Assembly (NCBI RefSeq): GCF_964058945.1
Contig: NZ_OZ060369.1
Coordinates: forward strand, 248,001-312,000
Origin: Buchnera aphidicola (Takecallis arundicolens)
GTDB lineage: Bacteria; Pseudomonadota; Gammaproteobacteria; Enterobacterales; Enterobacteriaceae
DNA: 64,000 bases
Reading direction: 5' to 3'
Of the stretch, positions 1-10,219 are shown in pieces (position 1 is the stretch's first letter; every line of letters begins with the position of its first letter). A program made the translations under genes and the position numbers. The notes below the pieces were generated by a model. It worked only from the letters and a program-made list of their open reading frames with translations, was not told the origin of the DNA and made no database searches.

Positions 1-1523
1 AAAACGAATTTTGCATTCAAGTTATTGGTACAGTAAAAAAACGCACCTTAAAAAATCAAAATATTAAACTAAAAACAGGGTTAATAGAAATTACTGTAAG
101 TATTTTAAATATTATTAATAGTTCTCTTGCACTACCTATGGATATAAATCAAAAAAATGACGAACACATACGTTTTAAATATCGGTATTTAGATTTACGT
201 CGATTTGATATGTTCCAAAATTTAAAAACACGTCATAAAATTACTGCATATATAAGACAATTTTTAAATAAAAATCATTTTATCAATATTGAAACTCCAT
301 TTTTAACTAAATCTACACCTGAAGGAGCTAAAGAATATTTAATATCTAGTCGAATACATCATAATAAATATTATGCATTACCTCAATCACCACAAATATT
401 TAAGCAGTTATGTATGATATCTGGTATAGATAGATATTATCAAATTGTAAAATGTTTTCGAGATGAAGATTTACGTTCAGATCGACAACCAGAATTTACA
501 CAAATTGATATAGAAGCTGCTTTTATTGATGATATTTATATCAAAAATATTACTGAAGAAATAATAAAAATGTTATGGAAAAAAATTTTAAATTATTCAA
601 TAATAGATATTCCAACAATAAAATTTTATGATGCTATTAATACATATGGTTCTGATAAACCTGATTTACGTAATCCAATGAAAATATATCATTTAAAAAA
701 AACAAATCTTATATATAATATTCATGATTTCAAACAAAACAATATAATTACAATTGCTCTAATTATACCTATGGGAATATCAAAATTTACAAGCAATCAA
801 ATAAATAATTTAAATGATATAATTAATATATATAATTCAATTCAATATATTTATATTTCTATAAATAATATTCATAAAAAAAAATATAGTATTACAAATA
901 CTATAAATAATTTAAAATCACAGCATATTATGGAAATAATATATGAAATAAATGCTAATAATGGCGATATTGTATTAGTTTTATCTGGTCAAAAAAATAT
1001 TATTAATATATTATCAAATAATTTAAGACATATTATTGCAAAAGAACTTAATATAATCAATTATAATAGCTGGAAACCAATTTGGATTACTGATTTTCCG
1101 ATGTTTAAAAAAGATAAAAATAATATCTTATCAGCAACACATCATCCTTTTACATCCCCTAAAGGTATCAGTATAAAAAAATTAAAAACTACAAATCCAG
1201 AATCAATTATTGCAAATTCTTATGATTTGGTAATAAATGGATATGAATTAGGTGGAGGTTCAGTACGCATACATCATCCTGAAATACAAAAAATTATTTT
1301 TGATATTTTAAACATGTCAATTACACACAAAAAAAATCCATTTGACTTTTTTGTTCACGCTTTACAATATGGAACTCCACCACATGCAGGTATTGCACTA
1401 GGTTTAGATAGAATAGTGATGTTGTTAACTAAAAGTCATAATATCAAAGATGTAATTGCTTTTCCAAAAACTAATATTGCAACTTGTTTAATGAGCGGTG
1501 CACCATCAAAATACACTTATTAA
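1..1523 (+). CDS. aspS: Aspartate--tRNA ligase, 5' end outside window
   Basis: Class II aminoacyl-tRNA synthetase that charges tRNA-Asp in the cytoplasm. The open frame runs in from the window edge (first full codon at base 3), and its first residues, NEFCIQVIGTV, match the end of the N-terminal tRNA-binding OB domain of E. coli AspRS, so about the first 85 residues are missing here. The catalytic core is clear: KYRYLDLRR, the motif 2 region FRDEDLRSDRQPEFTQID, and the motif 3 region GLDRIVMLLT. The C terminus stops after APSKYTY, about 15-20 residues earlier than in E. coli. It converges on znuB with about 30 bp between them. Confidence 0.96.
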   Translation, partial: NEFCIQVIGTVKKRTLKNQNIKLKTGLIEITVSILNIINSSLALPMDINQKNDEHIRFKYRYLDLRRFDMFQNLKTRHKITAYIRQFLNKNHFINIETPFLTKSTPEGAKEYLISSRIHHNKYYALPQSPQIFKQLCMISGIDRYYQIVKCFRDEDLRSDRQPEFTQIDIEAAFIDDIYIKNITEEIIKMLWKKILNYSIIDIPTIKFYDAINTYGSDKPDLRNPMKIYHLKKTNLIYNIHDFKQNNIITIALIIPMGISKFTSNQINNLNDIINIYNSIQYIYISINNIHKKKYSITNTINNLKSQHIMEIIYEINANNGDIVLVLSGQKNIINILSNNLRHIIAKELNIINYNSWKPIWITDFPMFKKDKNNILSATHHPFTSPKGISIKKLKTTNPESIIANSYDLVINGYELGGGSVRIHHPEIQKIIFDILNMSITHKKNPFDFFVHALQYGTPPHAGIALGLDRIVMLLTKSHNIKDVIAFPKTNIATCLMSGAPSKYTY

Positions 1524-1555
1524 TCATAATGGCACATGTTATATAATAATATTAT

Positions 1556-2332
1556 TTATATCATGACACTAATTAAAAATATTATTGATTCTATTAATAT
1601 AATTATTGAGCTAATTGGAATATTATAAATTATTGAAATTATTATACCTATCGTAATCGAAATGACATTAATACATATTGAAAATACTACCATATGTTCA
1701 GGTGAAGTAGAAAATTTTTGCGAAATAGCTGGTGGAATAATGAGAATCGCGGTGATTAATAAAGCACCAATTAATGTTGTTGATATACCAATTAAAAAAG
1801 CAGTTAATATCATTAATATTAAACGCATATTAAAAATATTAATGCCGCTTACTTGAGCAAGTTCAACATTAATAATCATTAATAACATTGATTTCCAAAA
1901 AAATAATATAATTGAACAAATTATCAATGTCATAATGACAATAATATTAATATCTATTCCCGTTAATTGTAATACATTACCTAATAAATATTGTGTCAAA
2001 TCTGATTTTTCATCTTTTGAAATAAAATGTAAAATAATCATACCTATTGATAAAGAACTATATGTTATAATACCTAAAATTGTATCCATAGACAAATTTG
2101 ACATACGTTCTATATAAATAATAATTATTGTTAATAAAATTAATATTACTAAAACTGTAAATACTCTATTAATATTAAATAATAATGCACATGCTAAACC
2201 CAACAAAGATGCATGTGATAACATATTACCAAATGATGACATTTGACGCCATAAAATAAAAGATCCTAAAGGTCCACAACAGAATGACAATAATATTCCT
2301 GTTATCCAAACAAAAAAAAAATGTTTGCACAT
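1556..2332 (-). CDS. znuB: Zinc ABC transporter permease ZnuB
   Basis: Inner-membrane permease of the high-affinity Zn2+ importer ZnuABC. Several hydrophobic segments and the conserved GPLGSFILWRQMSSFG...LSHASLLG region near the N terminus identify it. I start it at the ATG at 2332 (258 aa, MCKHFFF...) because AGAGGA lies 7 bases upstream at 2340-2345; an in-frame ATG at 2356 has no such site. It follows znuC on the same strand with a short gap, so the two are probably co-transcribed. No gene for the periplasmic zinc-binding protein ZnuA is present next to znuBC or elsewhere in this window. Confidence 0.93.
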   Translation of the reverse strand: MCKHFFFVWITGILLSFCCGPLGSFILWRQMSSFGNMLSHASLLGLACALLFNINRVFTVLVILILLTIIIIYIERMSNLSMDTILGIITYSSLSIGMIILHFISKDEKSDLTQYLLGNVLQLTGIDINIIVIMTLIICSIILFFWKSMLLMIINVELAQVSGINIFNMRLILMILTAFLIGISTTLIGALLITAILIIPPAISQKFSTSPEHMVVFSICINVISITIGIIISIIYNIPISSIIILIESIIFLISVMI

Positions 2333-2339
2333 TTTTGAA

Positions 2340-2345
2340 TCCTCT
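2340..2345 (-). promoter_or_regulatory. Ribosome binding site deciding the znuB start
   Basis: AGAGGA on the minus strand, 7 bases before the ATG at 2332. It favours the 258-residue product over one that starts 24 bases further upstream. Confidence 0.7.
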
Positions 2346-2368
2346 AAAAATAACATATATATATTAAT

Positions 2369-3085
2369 TTAAAAATCGTGTACATGATTATGTTTATGAG
2401 AATATAATGCTAATTTATATATTGGTGCAGTACCGAACATTGAAATAAATTTTGAATTCTTAGTAATAGTTTTAGGTGATCCAGAACAACATATATGATT
2501 ATTTAAACAAATAACCTCATCAGTTTGTGCCATAACAAAATGTACATCATGCGATACAATTAAAATCGAGCATAATAATTCTTTTTTTAATTGATGTATA
2601 AGTTGATAAAAAGCAATTTGACCATTTATATCAACTCCTTGTGTAGGTTCATCTAAAATTAATAATTGAGGTTGACTTAATAACGCACGTGCTAATAGAA
2701 CTTTTTGTATTTCTCCTCCAGATAATTTATTTAATTGAACATATTCTAAATGTTGTATATTAATTTTATTTAATGATTGAATAATATTATTTTGATTTTT
2801 ATGATAAGATAATTTTAAAAAATCATGTACTGAAATAGGAAAATATGCATGAAAATTTAATTTTTGTGGAACATAACCAATACTCAAATTTGGTATACGT
2901 ATTATAGAACCTTTTTTTGGATGAATTAATCCTAATATTACACGTACTAAAGTTGATTTTCCTGCTCCATTAGGTCCAATTAATGTAATAATACGATTCG
3001 AATATAATGATAACGATATATTTGATAAGATACTTCGATTAGATAGATCAATAAAAATGTTTCTTAAGGAAAGTAAGATTTTCAT
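2369..3085 (-). CDS. znuC: Zinc ABC transporter ATP-binding protein ZnuC
   Basis: ATPase subunit that powers ZnuB. Walker A is GPNGAGKST (about residues 37-45), the signature is LSGGEIQKV, Walker B is LLILDEPTQGVD, and the switch histidine sits in VSHDVHFV. At 238 aa it is slightly shorter than E. coli ZnuC (251). It lies between pykA and znuB on the same strand. In E. coli znuCB is divergent from znuA under Zur control; neither znuA nor an obvious operator is visible in the roughly 100 bp upstream, so regulation may have been lost. Confidence 0.95.
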   Translation of the reverse strand: MKILLSLRNIFIDLSNRSILSNISLSLYSNRIITLIGPNGAGKSTLVRVILGLIHPKKGSIIRIPNLSIGYVPQKLNFHAYFPISVHDFLKLSYHKNQNNIIQSLNKINIQHLEYVQLNKLSGGEIQKVLLARALLSQPQLLILDEPTQGVDINGQIAFYQLIHQLKKELLCSILIVSHDVHFVMAQTDEVICLNNHICCSGSPKTITKNSKFISMFGTAPIYKLALYSHKHNHVHDF

Positions 3086-3189
3086 ATGTTATTAGTGCGT
3101 ATAATCGAATTAAAAAAAAGAAATTTTAAAAATATTATTTCTAATATATGTAAAATTTCTATAATAAATATAAATTGTATATAAAAAAA

Positions 3190-4629
3190 TTAAACTTTTA
3201 AAATTCTATGAATATTAGTTTTACCAGATTTTCCCATAATATCACCTTGTGTAATAATAATAATATCTCCAATTTTTAATAAATTTTTCTTTAATAGCAA
3301 AAAAATTGCATCATTAGCTACTTTTAAATCTTTATTTGGGCTATTAAAATAAATTGGTACTACACCACGATATAAAGATACTAAATTTAATACATTTTGA
3401 TGTTTAGATAATGCAAAAATTGGCAAACCTGAACTAATTCTCGAAGTTAATAAAGCACTTAAACCAGATTCTGTTAATGTAATAATTGCACTTACACCAT
3501 TTAAATGATTTGCGGAATACATTGCAGACATTGTAATAGTTTCTTCAATATTGTTAAAATGTATTCCAATTCGATGTTTAGAAACGTGCATACTTGGTAT
3601 TTTTTCTGCACCCTTACAAATATTAGACATTGCTTGTACTGTCTCAGATGGATAATATCCCGTTGCAGTTTCAGCAGATAACATAACTGCATCAGTACCA
3701 TCTAGAACAGCATTTGCAACATCCATAACTTCTGCACGAGTTGGAATGGGATTATGTACCATAGATTCCATCATTTGTGTAGCAGTAATTACTATTCGAT
3801 TTAATTGTCTTGCATACTTAATAAGTTTTTTTTGTACACCAACCAATTCAGAATCACCAATTTCAACACCTAAATCACCTCTTGCAACCATAATTGCATC
3901 AGATGCTAGAATCATTCTTTTCATAATATTAACATTTGATACTACTTCTGCACGTTCCATTTTTGCAATTATTTTTGGATAATTACCTAATGCACTTGAT
4001 AGTTCTCTTGCTAACATTATATCTCTTGGATGTCGGGGAAAAGATACTGATAAATAATCTACTCCAATGTTAGAAGCAATAATAATATCTTTTTTATCTT
4101 TTTCTGTTAAAGATTCTGCAGATAACCCTCCTCCAAGTTTATTAACACCTTTATTATTTGATAATTTACCACCAATTAAAACTTGTGTAATTACTTGAGT
4201 ATCATAAATTTTTAAAACTTTTAATTGTATACGACCATCATCTAATAATAAAATATCATTTATTTTTAAATCTGTTGATAATTCTTTATAATCTATACCA
4301 ACCCTGGTTTCACTACCTTGATTACTTGGTAGATTTATATCTAATATAAATTTTTTACCTGGTATTAAAAATACGTATTTTTTTTTAAAACCAGATATAC
4401 GAATTTTTGGTCCTTGCAAATCTCCCAACATTGCCACATGACAACCAAGTTTTTTAATAATTTGAAATGCATGATATGCTCGACTTTCATGTTCTTCTTG
4501 CGTACCATGAGAAAAATTTAAACGTAATATACTTGCACCTGCTAAAATAGATTTTTCAAGATTATCATTCTGATCTGTTGTTGGACCTAAGGTAATAACT
4601 ATTTTTGTTCTTCTTCTACTTAAATTCAT
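3190..4629 (-). CDS. pykA: Pyruvate kinase II
   Basis: Catalyses the last step of glycolysis, phosphoenolpyruvate plus ADP to pyruvate plus ATP. The protein follows E. coli PykA closely throughout: [21 protein letters not shown] at the start, [10 protein letters not shown], the active-site region [22 protein letters not shown] and [12 protein letters not shown]. The longest reading frame begins at 4713, but its extra 28 residues are low-complexity and hydrophobic. Starting at the ATG at 4629 (MNLSRRRTK) gives 479 aa against 480 in E. coli. It is divergent from zwf across 240 bp that probably holds both promoters. Confidence 0.95.
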   Translation of the reverse strand: MNLSRRRTKIVITLGPTTDQNDNLEKSILAGASILRLNFSHGTQEEHESRAYHAFQIIKKLGCHVAMLGDLQGPKIRISGFKKKYVFLIPGKKFILDINLPSNQGSETRVGIDYKELSTDLKINDILLLDDGRIQLKVLKIYDTQVITQVLIGGKLSNNKGVNKLGGGLSAESLTEKDKKDIIIASNIGVDYLSVSFPRHPRDIMLARELSSALGNYPKIIAKMERAEVVSNVNIMKRMILASDAIMVARGDLGVEIGDSELVGVQKKLIKYARQLNRIVITATQMMESMVHNPIPTRAEVMDVANAVLDGTDAVMLSAETATGYYPSETVQAMSNICKGAEKIPSMHVSKHRIGIHFNNIEETITMSAMYSANHLNGVSAIITLTESGLSALLTSRISSGLPIFALSKHQNVLNLVSLYRGVVPIYFNSPNKDLKVANDAIFLLLKKNLLKIGDIIIITQGDIMGKSGKTNIHRILKV

Positions 4630-4869
4630 TTTATTCAACCATAATGTTTTGGATAAATTAAAATTAAAAAAAATTGTAATTATGAAATAATTATACGTGT
4701 AATAAATAATCATATAAAATATTTTATAAAATATATATATTTAAATTTATTAAAATTAATTTATGAACTAATATAAGATTATTTTAAGTTTTTTTTTGAT
4801 ATCAAAAATTAACCTTTATAATATATTATTTTTAAATATTAAAAAATAAAACATCTTAAAGAGGAATAC

Positions 4870-6306
4870 GTGAAGATAAACAATATTAAACCACATGATT
4901 TAGTAATTTTTGGAGCAAAAGGTGATTTATCTTGCAGAAAATTAATACCTTCCTTATATCGATTAGAATTACAAAAATTATTGCACATAAATACTCGAAT
5001 TATTGGAGTAGGACGCGCCGATTGGGATCATAATCATTATTCCAGTGTAGTATTTAAAGCATTAAATCAATTTAACAATGATGTCATCGATTATAATATC
5101 TGGAATAAATTTAAAAAAAAATTATATTTTTATAATCTTGATGTTACTAAAATAAACAATTTTATTCATTTAAAAAATATATTACAAGAATCTACAAATA
5201 CTAAAATATATTATTTTGCTGTACCCCCTAATAAATTTAATGACATTTGTACAGGATTGGGTAAAATAAAATATAATAATCAACCAAATCGAATTATTGT
5301 AGAAAAACCAATCGGTGTATCATTACAATCATCAAAAATTATTAATCAACAATTAAATAAATATTTTCACGAAAATCAAATATTTAGAATAGATCATTAT
5401 TTAGGAAAAGAAACAATACTAAATTTATTAATATTACGTTTCGCAAATCCCATGTTTCATAATATTTGGAATAATACTACTATTAAATACGTGAAAATTA
5501 CTGTTGCTGAAACAATAGGAATAGAAAATAGATGGTCATATTTTAATAGTATTGGTCAAACGAAAGATATGGTACAAAATCACTTGTTACAAATATTAAG
5601 TTTGATTACAATGTCATCTCCAAAAAAACTAGATTCATATAATATAAGAAAAGAAAAAATTAAAGTCTTAAAATCATTACGAATAATTGATTCAAGTAAT
5701 GTGCATACAAATACATTACGCGGACAGTACAGTTCAGGTGTGATTAATGGTAATATAGTACCTGCATATATTAAAGAAAATAGTTCAGAAAAAAACAGTG
5801 ATATCGAAACATTTGTTTTAATTAAAGCAAACATTGATAATCCACAATGGTATGGTGTACCTTTTTATTTAAAAACTGGTAAACGCATGCATGTAAAAAA
5901 AACTGAAATTACGATGTATTTAAAAAATATACCAAATACAATATTTCAAGATAATATTAACAAAAATTATGTAAATAAATTACGTATTAAATTAGAACCA
6001 AATGAAGGTATAGAAATTGAATTTTTAAATAAAAAACCTGATATAAATTGTAAATATAAACTAAAAACAGCATATTTAAATTTTAATTATCATGAAATTA
6101 CACAAAATAAAATTGCAGATGCATATGAACGGTTATTATTAGAAAGTATGAAAAACGATCAGTCATTATTTGTATCTAAAGAAGAAATTGAAACCTCATG
6201 GAAATGGATTGATTCTATTAGTAATGCCTGGAAAAAAAACCAAATAAAAGTGCAATTATATCCAGCAGGAACAAAAGGATTATCTTTTTCAAAAAAAATT
6301 AAATAA
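4870..6306 (+). CDS. zwf: Glucose-6-phosphate 1-dehydrogenase
   Basis: First enzyme of the oxidative pentose-phosphate pathway; oxidises glucose 6-phosphate and reduces NADP. Visible are the nucleotide-binding GAKGDLSCRKLIPSLYRL at the N terminus, EKPIG, and the substrate and catalytic signature RIDHYLGKE (about residue 175). At 478 aa it is near the 491 of E. coli. The start is GTG, preceded by GAGGA five bases upstream. With ptsG and rpiA in this window it supplies NADPH and pentose phosphates from imported glucose. Confidence 0.96.
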   Translation: MKINNIKPHDLVIFGAKGDLSCRKLIPSLYRLELQKLLHINTRIIGVGRADWDHNHYSSVVFKALNQFNNDVIDYNIWNKFKKKLYFYNLDVTKINNFIHLKNILQESTNTKIYYFAVPPNKFNDICTGLGKIKYNNQPNRIIVEKPIGVSLQSSKIINQQLNKYFHENQIFRIDHYLGKETILNLLILRFANPMFHNIWNNTTIKYVKITVAETIGIENRWSYFNSIGQTKDMVQNHLLQILSLITMSSPKKLDSYNIRKEKIKVLKSLRIIDSSNVHTNTLRGQYSSGVINGNIVPAYIKENSSEKNSDIETFVLIKANIDNPQWYGVPFYLKTGKRMHVKKTEITMYLKNIPNTIFQDNINKNYVNKLRIKLEPNEGIEIEFLNKKPDINCKYKLKTAYLNFNYHEITQNKIADAYERLLLESMKNDQSLFVSKEEIETSWKWIDSISNAWKKNQIKVQLYPAGTKGLSFSKKIK

Positions 6307-6451
6307 AAATATTTTTAAAAATATAATAAGTAATATACCCAATACAACTTAATAATTTTCTTTTTTATAAAATATAAAGTTATTAAATTAATTCATGTTT
6401 TTATAACATATTAAAATATAAAATTTATTTAAAATAGGAAAATATAATTAT

Positions 6452-7330
6452 ATGATACGAGTCATTCTATTTTTACTCACTAATTTGTCTGTTACATTTA
6501 TGTTTGGAACAGTATTATTTTTGACCGGAATTGAATCAAATAGTATCAGAGCACTAATTATTTTTTCTTCCCTTGTTGGATTTACCGGTTCAATTACATC
6601 ATTATTATTATCAAAATGGTCTGCTCTTCGATCTACCAATGGAAGAATTATTTATAAACCTCAGACATCAATGGAAGCATGGATTTTAAATGCAGTAAGA
6701 TATCAATCTAATCAACTAGGTATTAAAGCACCAGAGGTTGCAATTTATACTTCAAATTCAGTAAATGCATTTGCTACTGGTTACAGCAGAAATAGTTCTT
6801 TAGTAGCATTTTCGAATAAACTTCTTGATGTAATGGATAAAGACCAATTACAAGCTGTAATTGCACATGAGTTAAGTCATGTTGCTAATGGTGATATGAT
6901 TACATTAGCTTTAATACAAGGTGTAATTAATACATTTGTATTTTTTGTTTCTACAATCTTCTCACGATCAATTATGAATATGTTATCTACATATAGAAAC
7001 TCAAATTATGTTAGATCGTATGGTTTTTTAATTAATTATGTATCTACTATGCTTTTACAAGCGATATTTGGTATGTTAGCAAGTATAATTGTTATGGCTT
7101 TTTCAAGATATCGTGAATTTAAAGCAGATGCTGATGCAGCAAAACGTGTTGGGTGGGATCGAATGATTCGATTGCTCGTAAGATTTAAAGAAGTTACTGA
7201 ACCTAGACCACCTGAAGATATCAAAACATACTGTATTCATGGACAAACAAAATCTTTCTTCAATTTATTTTCTTCACACCCTCCAGTACAAAACAGAATT
7301 GACGCATTGCATGATAAAACTTATGAATAA
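6452..7330 (+). CDS. htpX: Membrane-bound zinc metalloprotease HtpX
   Basis: Inner-membrane M48 protease that takes part, with FtsH, in quality control of membrane proteins. Two hydrophobic segments occupy the first 55 residues, then comes the zinc-binding HELSHVANGD with the third ligand in the EFKADADAAKRVG segment. A second hydrophobic pair lies between these motifs. Length 292 aa equals E. coli HtpX (293). The C-terminal FFNLFSSHPPVQNRIDAL is also family-typical. It lies between zwf and yoaE on the same strand. Confidence 0.95.
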   Translation: MIRVILFLLTNLSVTFMFGTVLFLTGIESNSIRALIIFSSLVGFTGSITSLLLSKWSALRSTNGRIIYKPQTSMEAWILNAVRYQSNQLGIKAPEVAIYTSNSVNAFATGYSRNSSLVAFSNKLLDVMDKDQLQAVIAHELSHVANGDMITLALIQGVINTFVFFVSTIFSRSIMNMLSTYRNSNYVRSYGFLINYVSTMLLQAIFGMLASIIVMAFSRYREFKADADAAKRVGWDRMIRLLVRFKEVTEPRPPEDIKTYCIHGQTKSFFNLFSSHPPVQNRIDALHDKTYE

Positions 7331-7377
7331 TAATTTTAAAATACATTTTATAAACTAAATTATCTATTACTTTTTAT

Positions 7378-7381
7378 GGAG
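7378..7381 (+). promoter_or_regulatory. Ribosome binding site deciding the yoaE start
   Basis: GGAG seven bases before the ATG at 7389. It supports that start over the in-frame TTG at 7383. Confidence 0.65.
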
Positions 7382-7388
7382 TTTGTTC

Positions 7389-8696
7389 ATGGTATGCTTG
7401 TTAAATCCAGCAACATGGGTTGGATTATTAACTCTTGTTTTATTAGAAATAGTATTAAGTATTGATAATTTAATTTTTATTGCTATATTAATAGATAAAC
7501 TACCTCCAAATAAAAGAGATAAAGCTCGTTTCATAGGTTTAGGAATATCATTAACTATACGATTAATTTTACTCAGTACAATATCATGGATGACAACATT
7601 AACTGATCCTATTTTTAGCAATAAATATTTTACTTTATCTGGGCATGACTTAATACTATTATCTGGAGGGTTATTTTTAGTATTTAAAGCAACCATTGAA
7701 CTACATGAAAAATTAGAAGTATGTGTAAATAACCATCCAAATAATCAACATTATTCTGGATTTTTGACTATTATCTTTCAAATTATAATTGTAGATATTA
7801 TTTTTTCATTAGATTCTATTATTACTGCAGTTGGCATGGTAAATAAATTGTTTATCATGATTTTTGCAGTAATAATTGCAACATTTATAATGTTAATAGC
7901 ATCAAAATCATTAACAAAATTCATTCACGAACATCAAACAATTGTAGTATTATGTTTAAGTTTTCTATTAATTATTGGTGTTAATTTAGTTTTAGAATCT
8001 TTTGGAGTATATGTAACTAAAGGATACATGTATTGCGCAATAGGATTTTCATTGTTGATTGAAAAGTTAAATCAATTTATTTCAAAAAATCTTATAAAAC
8101 ACGAATCTTTAAAACCAATTCGACAACATGTAACTGAAATTATTTTCAGTATAATGCAAAAAAACAGTAATAAAAAAATAAATATACAAAGTAAAAAAAT
8201 AAAAAATACAATGCGTCATATACTTCCTCTTTATAAGAATAATTTTCAAGATGAAGAAAAATATATGATTAAAAATATATTAACTTTAACAGAACGATCT
8301 ATTCGAAGTATTATGACCCCTAGAAAAAAAATTATATGGATTAATACAGTCAATCATGTTAATAACATTAAAATACAATTATTAAATACACCTCATAGTA
8401 TATTCCCATTATGTAAAGATACATTAGATAATATGATTGGAATAATTCAATTAAAAGAATTATTAATACATTTTGATTATCATAAATTTGATATTAAAAA
8501 ATTTCCTATACTAAAATCACCAATTATAGTATTAGATACTGTAAATCCAATTCATGTAATTGGGACTTTAAAACATACAAAAAGTAATATTATTATTGTA
8601 ACAAATAAATTTGGTATTATACAAGGATTAATTACTCCCTTAGATATTTTAGAAACAATTACAGGAAAATTTTCAAAAATTAATTCAAATAAATAA
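7389..8696 (+). CDS. yoaE: TerC-family membrane protein YoaE, shortened at the C terminus
   Basis: Integral membrane protein of the TerC family followed by CBS domains; its substrate is uncertain, though TerC proteins are linked to metal-ion handling. The TerC region spans about residues 1-225 with EIVLSIDNLIFIAIL and IIFSLDSIITAVGMV, each carrying the conserved acidic residues. A CBS pair follows (MTPRKKIIW to LITPLDILETITG). The protein ends directly after the second CBS domain at 435 aa, whereas E. coli YoaE is about 518 aa and continues into a CorC/HlyC-type C-terminal domain. No continuation is evident before the next gene. Confidence 0.9.
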   Translation: MVCLLNPATWVGLLTLVLLEIVLSIDNLIFIAILIDKLPPNKRDKARFIGLGISLTIRLILLSTISWMTTLTDPIFSNKYFTLSGHDLILLSGGLFLVFKATIELHEKLEVCVNNHPNNQHYSGFLTIIFQIIIVDIIFSLDSIITAVGMVNKLFIMIFAVIIATFIMLIASKSLTKFIHEHQTIVVLCLSFLLIIGVNLVLESFGVYVTKGYMYCAIGFSLLIEKLNQFISKNLIKHESLKPIRQHVTEIIFSIMQKNSNKKINIQSKKIKNTMRHILPLYKNNFQDEEKYMIKNILTLTERSIRSIMTPRKKIIWINTVNHVNNIKIQLLNTPHSIFPLCKDTLDNMIGIIQLKELLIHFDYHKFDIKKFPILKSPIIVLDTVNPIHVIGTLKHTKSNIIIVTNKFGIIQGLITPLDILETITGKFSKINSNK

Positions 8697-8823
8697 ATTA
8701 TTATAAAAAATACATTAATTTATAAATATATCAATAAAATAATAGTAAAAGTTTAAAAAATAATAAATATAAAAATCTTATTGCATATTGAATGATAAAA
8801 AACATAATCAGGTTATTAAAATA

Positions 8824-9516
8824 ATGCACAATACAAAACATCATAATATATTATCTATTGATTGTTCCTTACAACATAATGTAATTGCTATATTATATAA
8901 CAACATCCTTTATTATAAAATTGATCAATGTCATAAAAATCACGAAAAAAATATTTTAACAACACTTAATAGTTTGTTAACTATAAATCATATAACAATA
9001 AAAAATTTTAAAATTCTTTCTTTTTTTATTGGACCTGGAAGTTTTACTGGAATTAGATTAAGTGCAAGTATTGCTCAAGGATTATCAATCCCACATAATA
9101 TTAATCTAATTGGGATTTCCACCTTAAAAATACTTGCAGAACAAGCATGGCGTTTATACCAAATAAAAAAAGTTATTGTGTGTAATATTGCTAATAAAAC
9201 AAAATTATATTGGGTTCAATATAAAAAAAATGAAAAACATGATTGGATAGGTAAAGAATTATTATTAACTATACATCAAGCATATGAAAAAATTTATTCC
9301 TTGCAAGAAATATGGTATATGGTTGGATCCGGAATTTTTTATTTTCAAAATATAAAAAATCCATTTTTATATATTAAAAATATTAATACATCTTATGCAC
9401 AAGATATGATTAAATTAACACAAATAGAAGATAAAAAAAGTAATTTTTTATTATTAGAAAATATCCACTTAAATTATTTAAACAACCCAAGTTATATAAA
9501 AAATAAAAAAATATAA
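8824..9516 (+). CDS. tsaB: tRNA threonylcarbamoyladenosine biosynthesis protein TsaB
   Basis: Partner of TsaD in making the t6A37 modification of tRNAs that read ANN codons. The ASKHA fold is shown by NILSIDCSLQHNV at the N terminus and FIGPGSFTGIRLSASIAQGLS (E. coli [21 protein letters not shown]). I start at the ATG at 8824 (230 aa; E. coli 231). An upstream in-frame TTG at 8788 would add 12 residues that have no counterpart in E. coli TsaB. The gene converges on leuD. Confidence 0.9.
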   Translation: MHNTKHHNILSIDCSLQHNVIAILYNNILYYKIDQCHKNHEKNILTTLNSLLTINHITIKNFKILSFFIGPGSFTGIRLSASIAQGLSIPHNINLIGISTLKILAEQAWRLYQIKKVIVCNIANKTKLYWVQYKKNEKHDWIGKELLLTIHQAYEKIYSLQEIWYMVGSGIFYFQNIKNPFLYIKNINTSYAQDMIKLTQIEDKKSNFLLLENIHLNYLNNPSYIKNKKI

Positions 9517-9518
9517 CA

Positions 9519-9558
9519 AACTACATATTTTCACTTATAAAATAAAATATATGTAGTT
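9519..9558. terminator. Hairpin between convergent tsaB and leuD
   Basis: Inverted repeat AACTACATAT / ATATGTAGTT (10 bp) around a 20-base AT-rich loop. It lies in the 58-bp gap between the 3' ends of tsaB and leuD, so it could end transcription from both sides, including the possible min-leu transcript. Confidence 0.5.
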
Positions 9559-9574
9559 GCATTATACATGATGA

Positions 9575-10192
9575 TTAAATAGTTGATTTTAATTGATAAA
9601 AATTTGGTATTTTTTTTTCATATTGAATAATTTTATCTTCATGTTTCAATGTTACATCAATATTATCTAGCCCTTGTAATAAACAAGAACGATAAAAATT
9701 ATCAATTTCGAAAAAATATTTTTTATCGAGAATTATCAATTCATTATTTTTTAAATTAATAGTAGCTTGTATACCAGGTTTTTTATAAATCATATTAAAA
9801 ATATTATTCACTTTATTTTCAGATAATGTAATTAATAACAAATGATTGTTAAAACTATTACTGTAAAAAATATCTGCAAAATTTGGAGCAATAATAGCAC
9901 GAAAACCATAATCTAATAAAGCCCATACTGCATGTTCTCTAGATGAACCACAACCAAAATTATTTCTTGTAATTAAAATACTACATTGAAAATAATTTGG
10001 TTTATTCAAAACGAAATTTGTATCTAAAGTATGTATGTTACCCTTAATAAATCGCCAATTATAAAATAAACTTTCTGAAAATCCAGTTTTATCAATTTTT
10101 TGTAAAAATTGTTTTGGTATAATAGCATCAGTATCAACATTAGAGATATCTAAAGGTGCTATAATACCAGTATGACTAATAAATTTTTTCAA
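9575..10192 (-). CDS. leuD: 3-isopropylmalate dehydratase small subunit
   Basis: Small subunit of isopropylmalate isomerase (LeuCD), which converts 2- to 3-isopropylmalate in leucine synthesis. Recognisable are the start MKKFISHTGIIAPLDISNVDTDAIIPKQFL and NNFGCGSSREHAVWAL, the swivel-domain signature. At 205 aa it matches E. coli LeuD (201). It is the last gene of leuABCD, 27 bp after leuC. Confidence 0.97.
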   Translation of the reverse strand: MKKFISHTGIIAPLDISNVDTDAIIPKQFLQKIDKTGFSESLFYNWRFIKGNIHTLDTNFVLNKPNYFQCSILITRNNFGCGSSREHAVWALLDYGFRAIIAPNFADIFYSNSFNNHLLLITLSENKVNNIFNMIYKKPGIQATINLKNNELIILDKKYFFEIDNFYRSCLLQGLDNIDVTLKHEDKIIQYEKKIPNFYQLKSTI

Positions 10193-10219
10193 TATTTAAC
10201 TCCAAAAAAACGTTATATA

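Noticed and set aside
4630-4713. N-terminal extension of pykA
   Set aside because: Hydrophobic, low-complexity codons upstream of the conserved start; family length is matched by starting at 4629.
6308-6325. A/T-only palindrome after zwf as a terminator
   Set aside because: Pure A/T palindromes of this size are expected by chance at this composition; no GC pairs.
6448-6639. Short minus-strand frame opposite the htpX start
   Set aside because: Lies entirely inside the htpX coding region and has no independent support.
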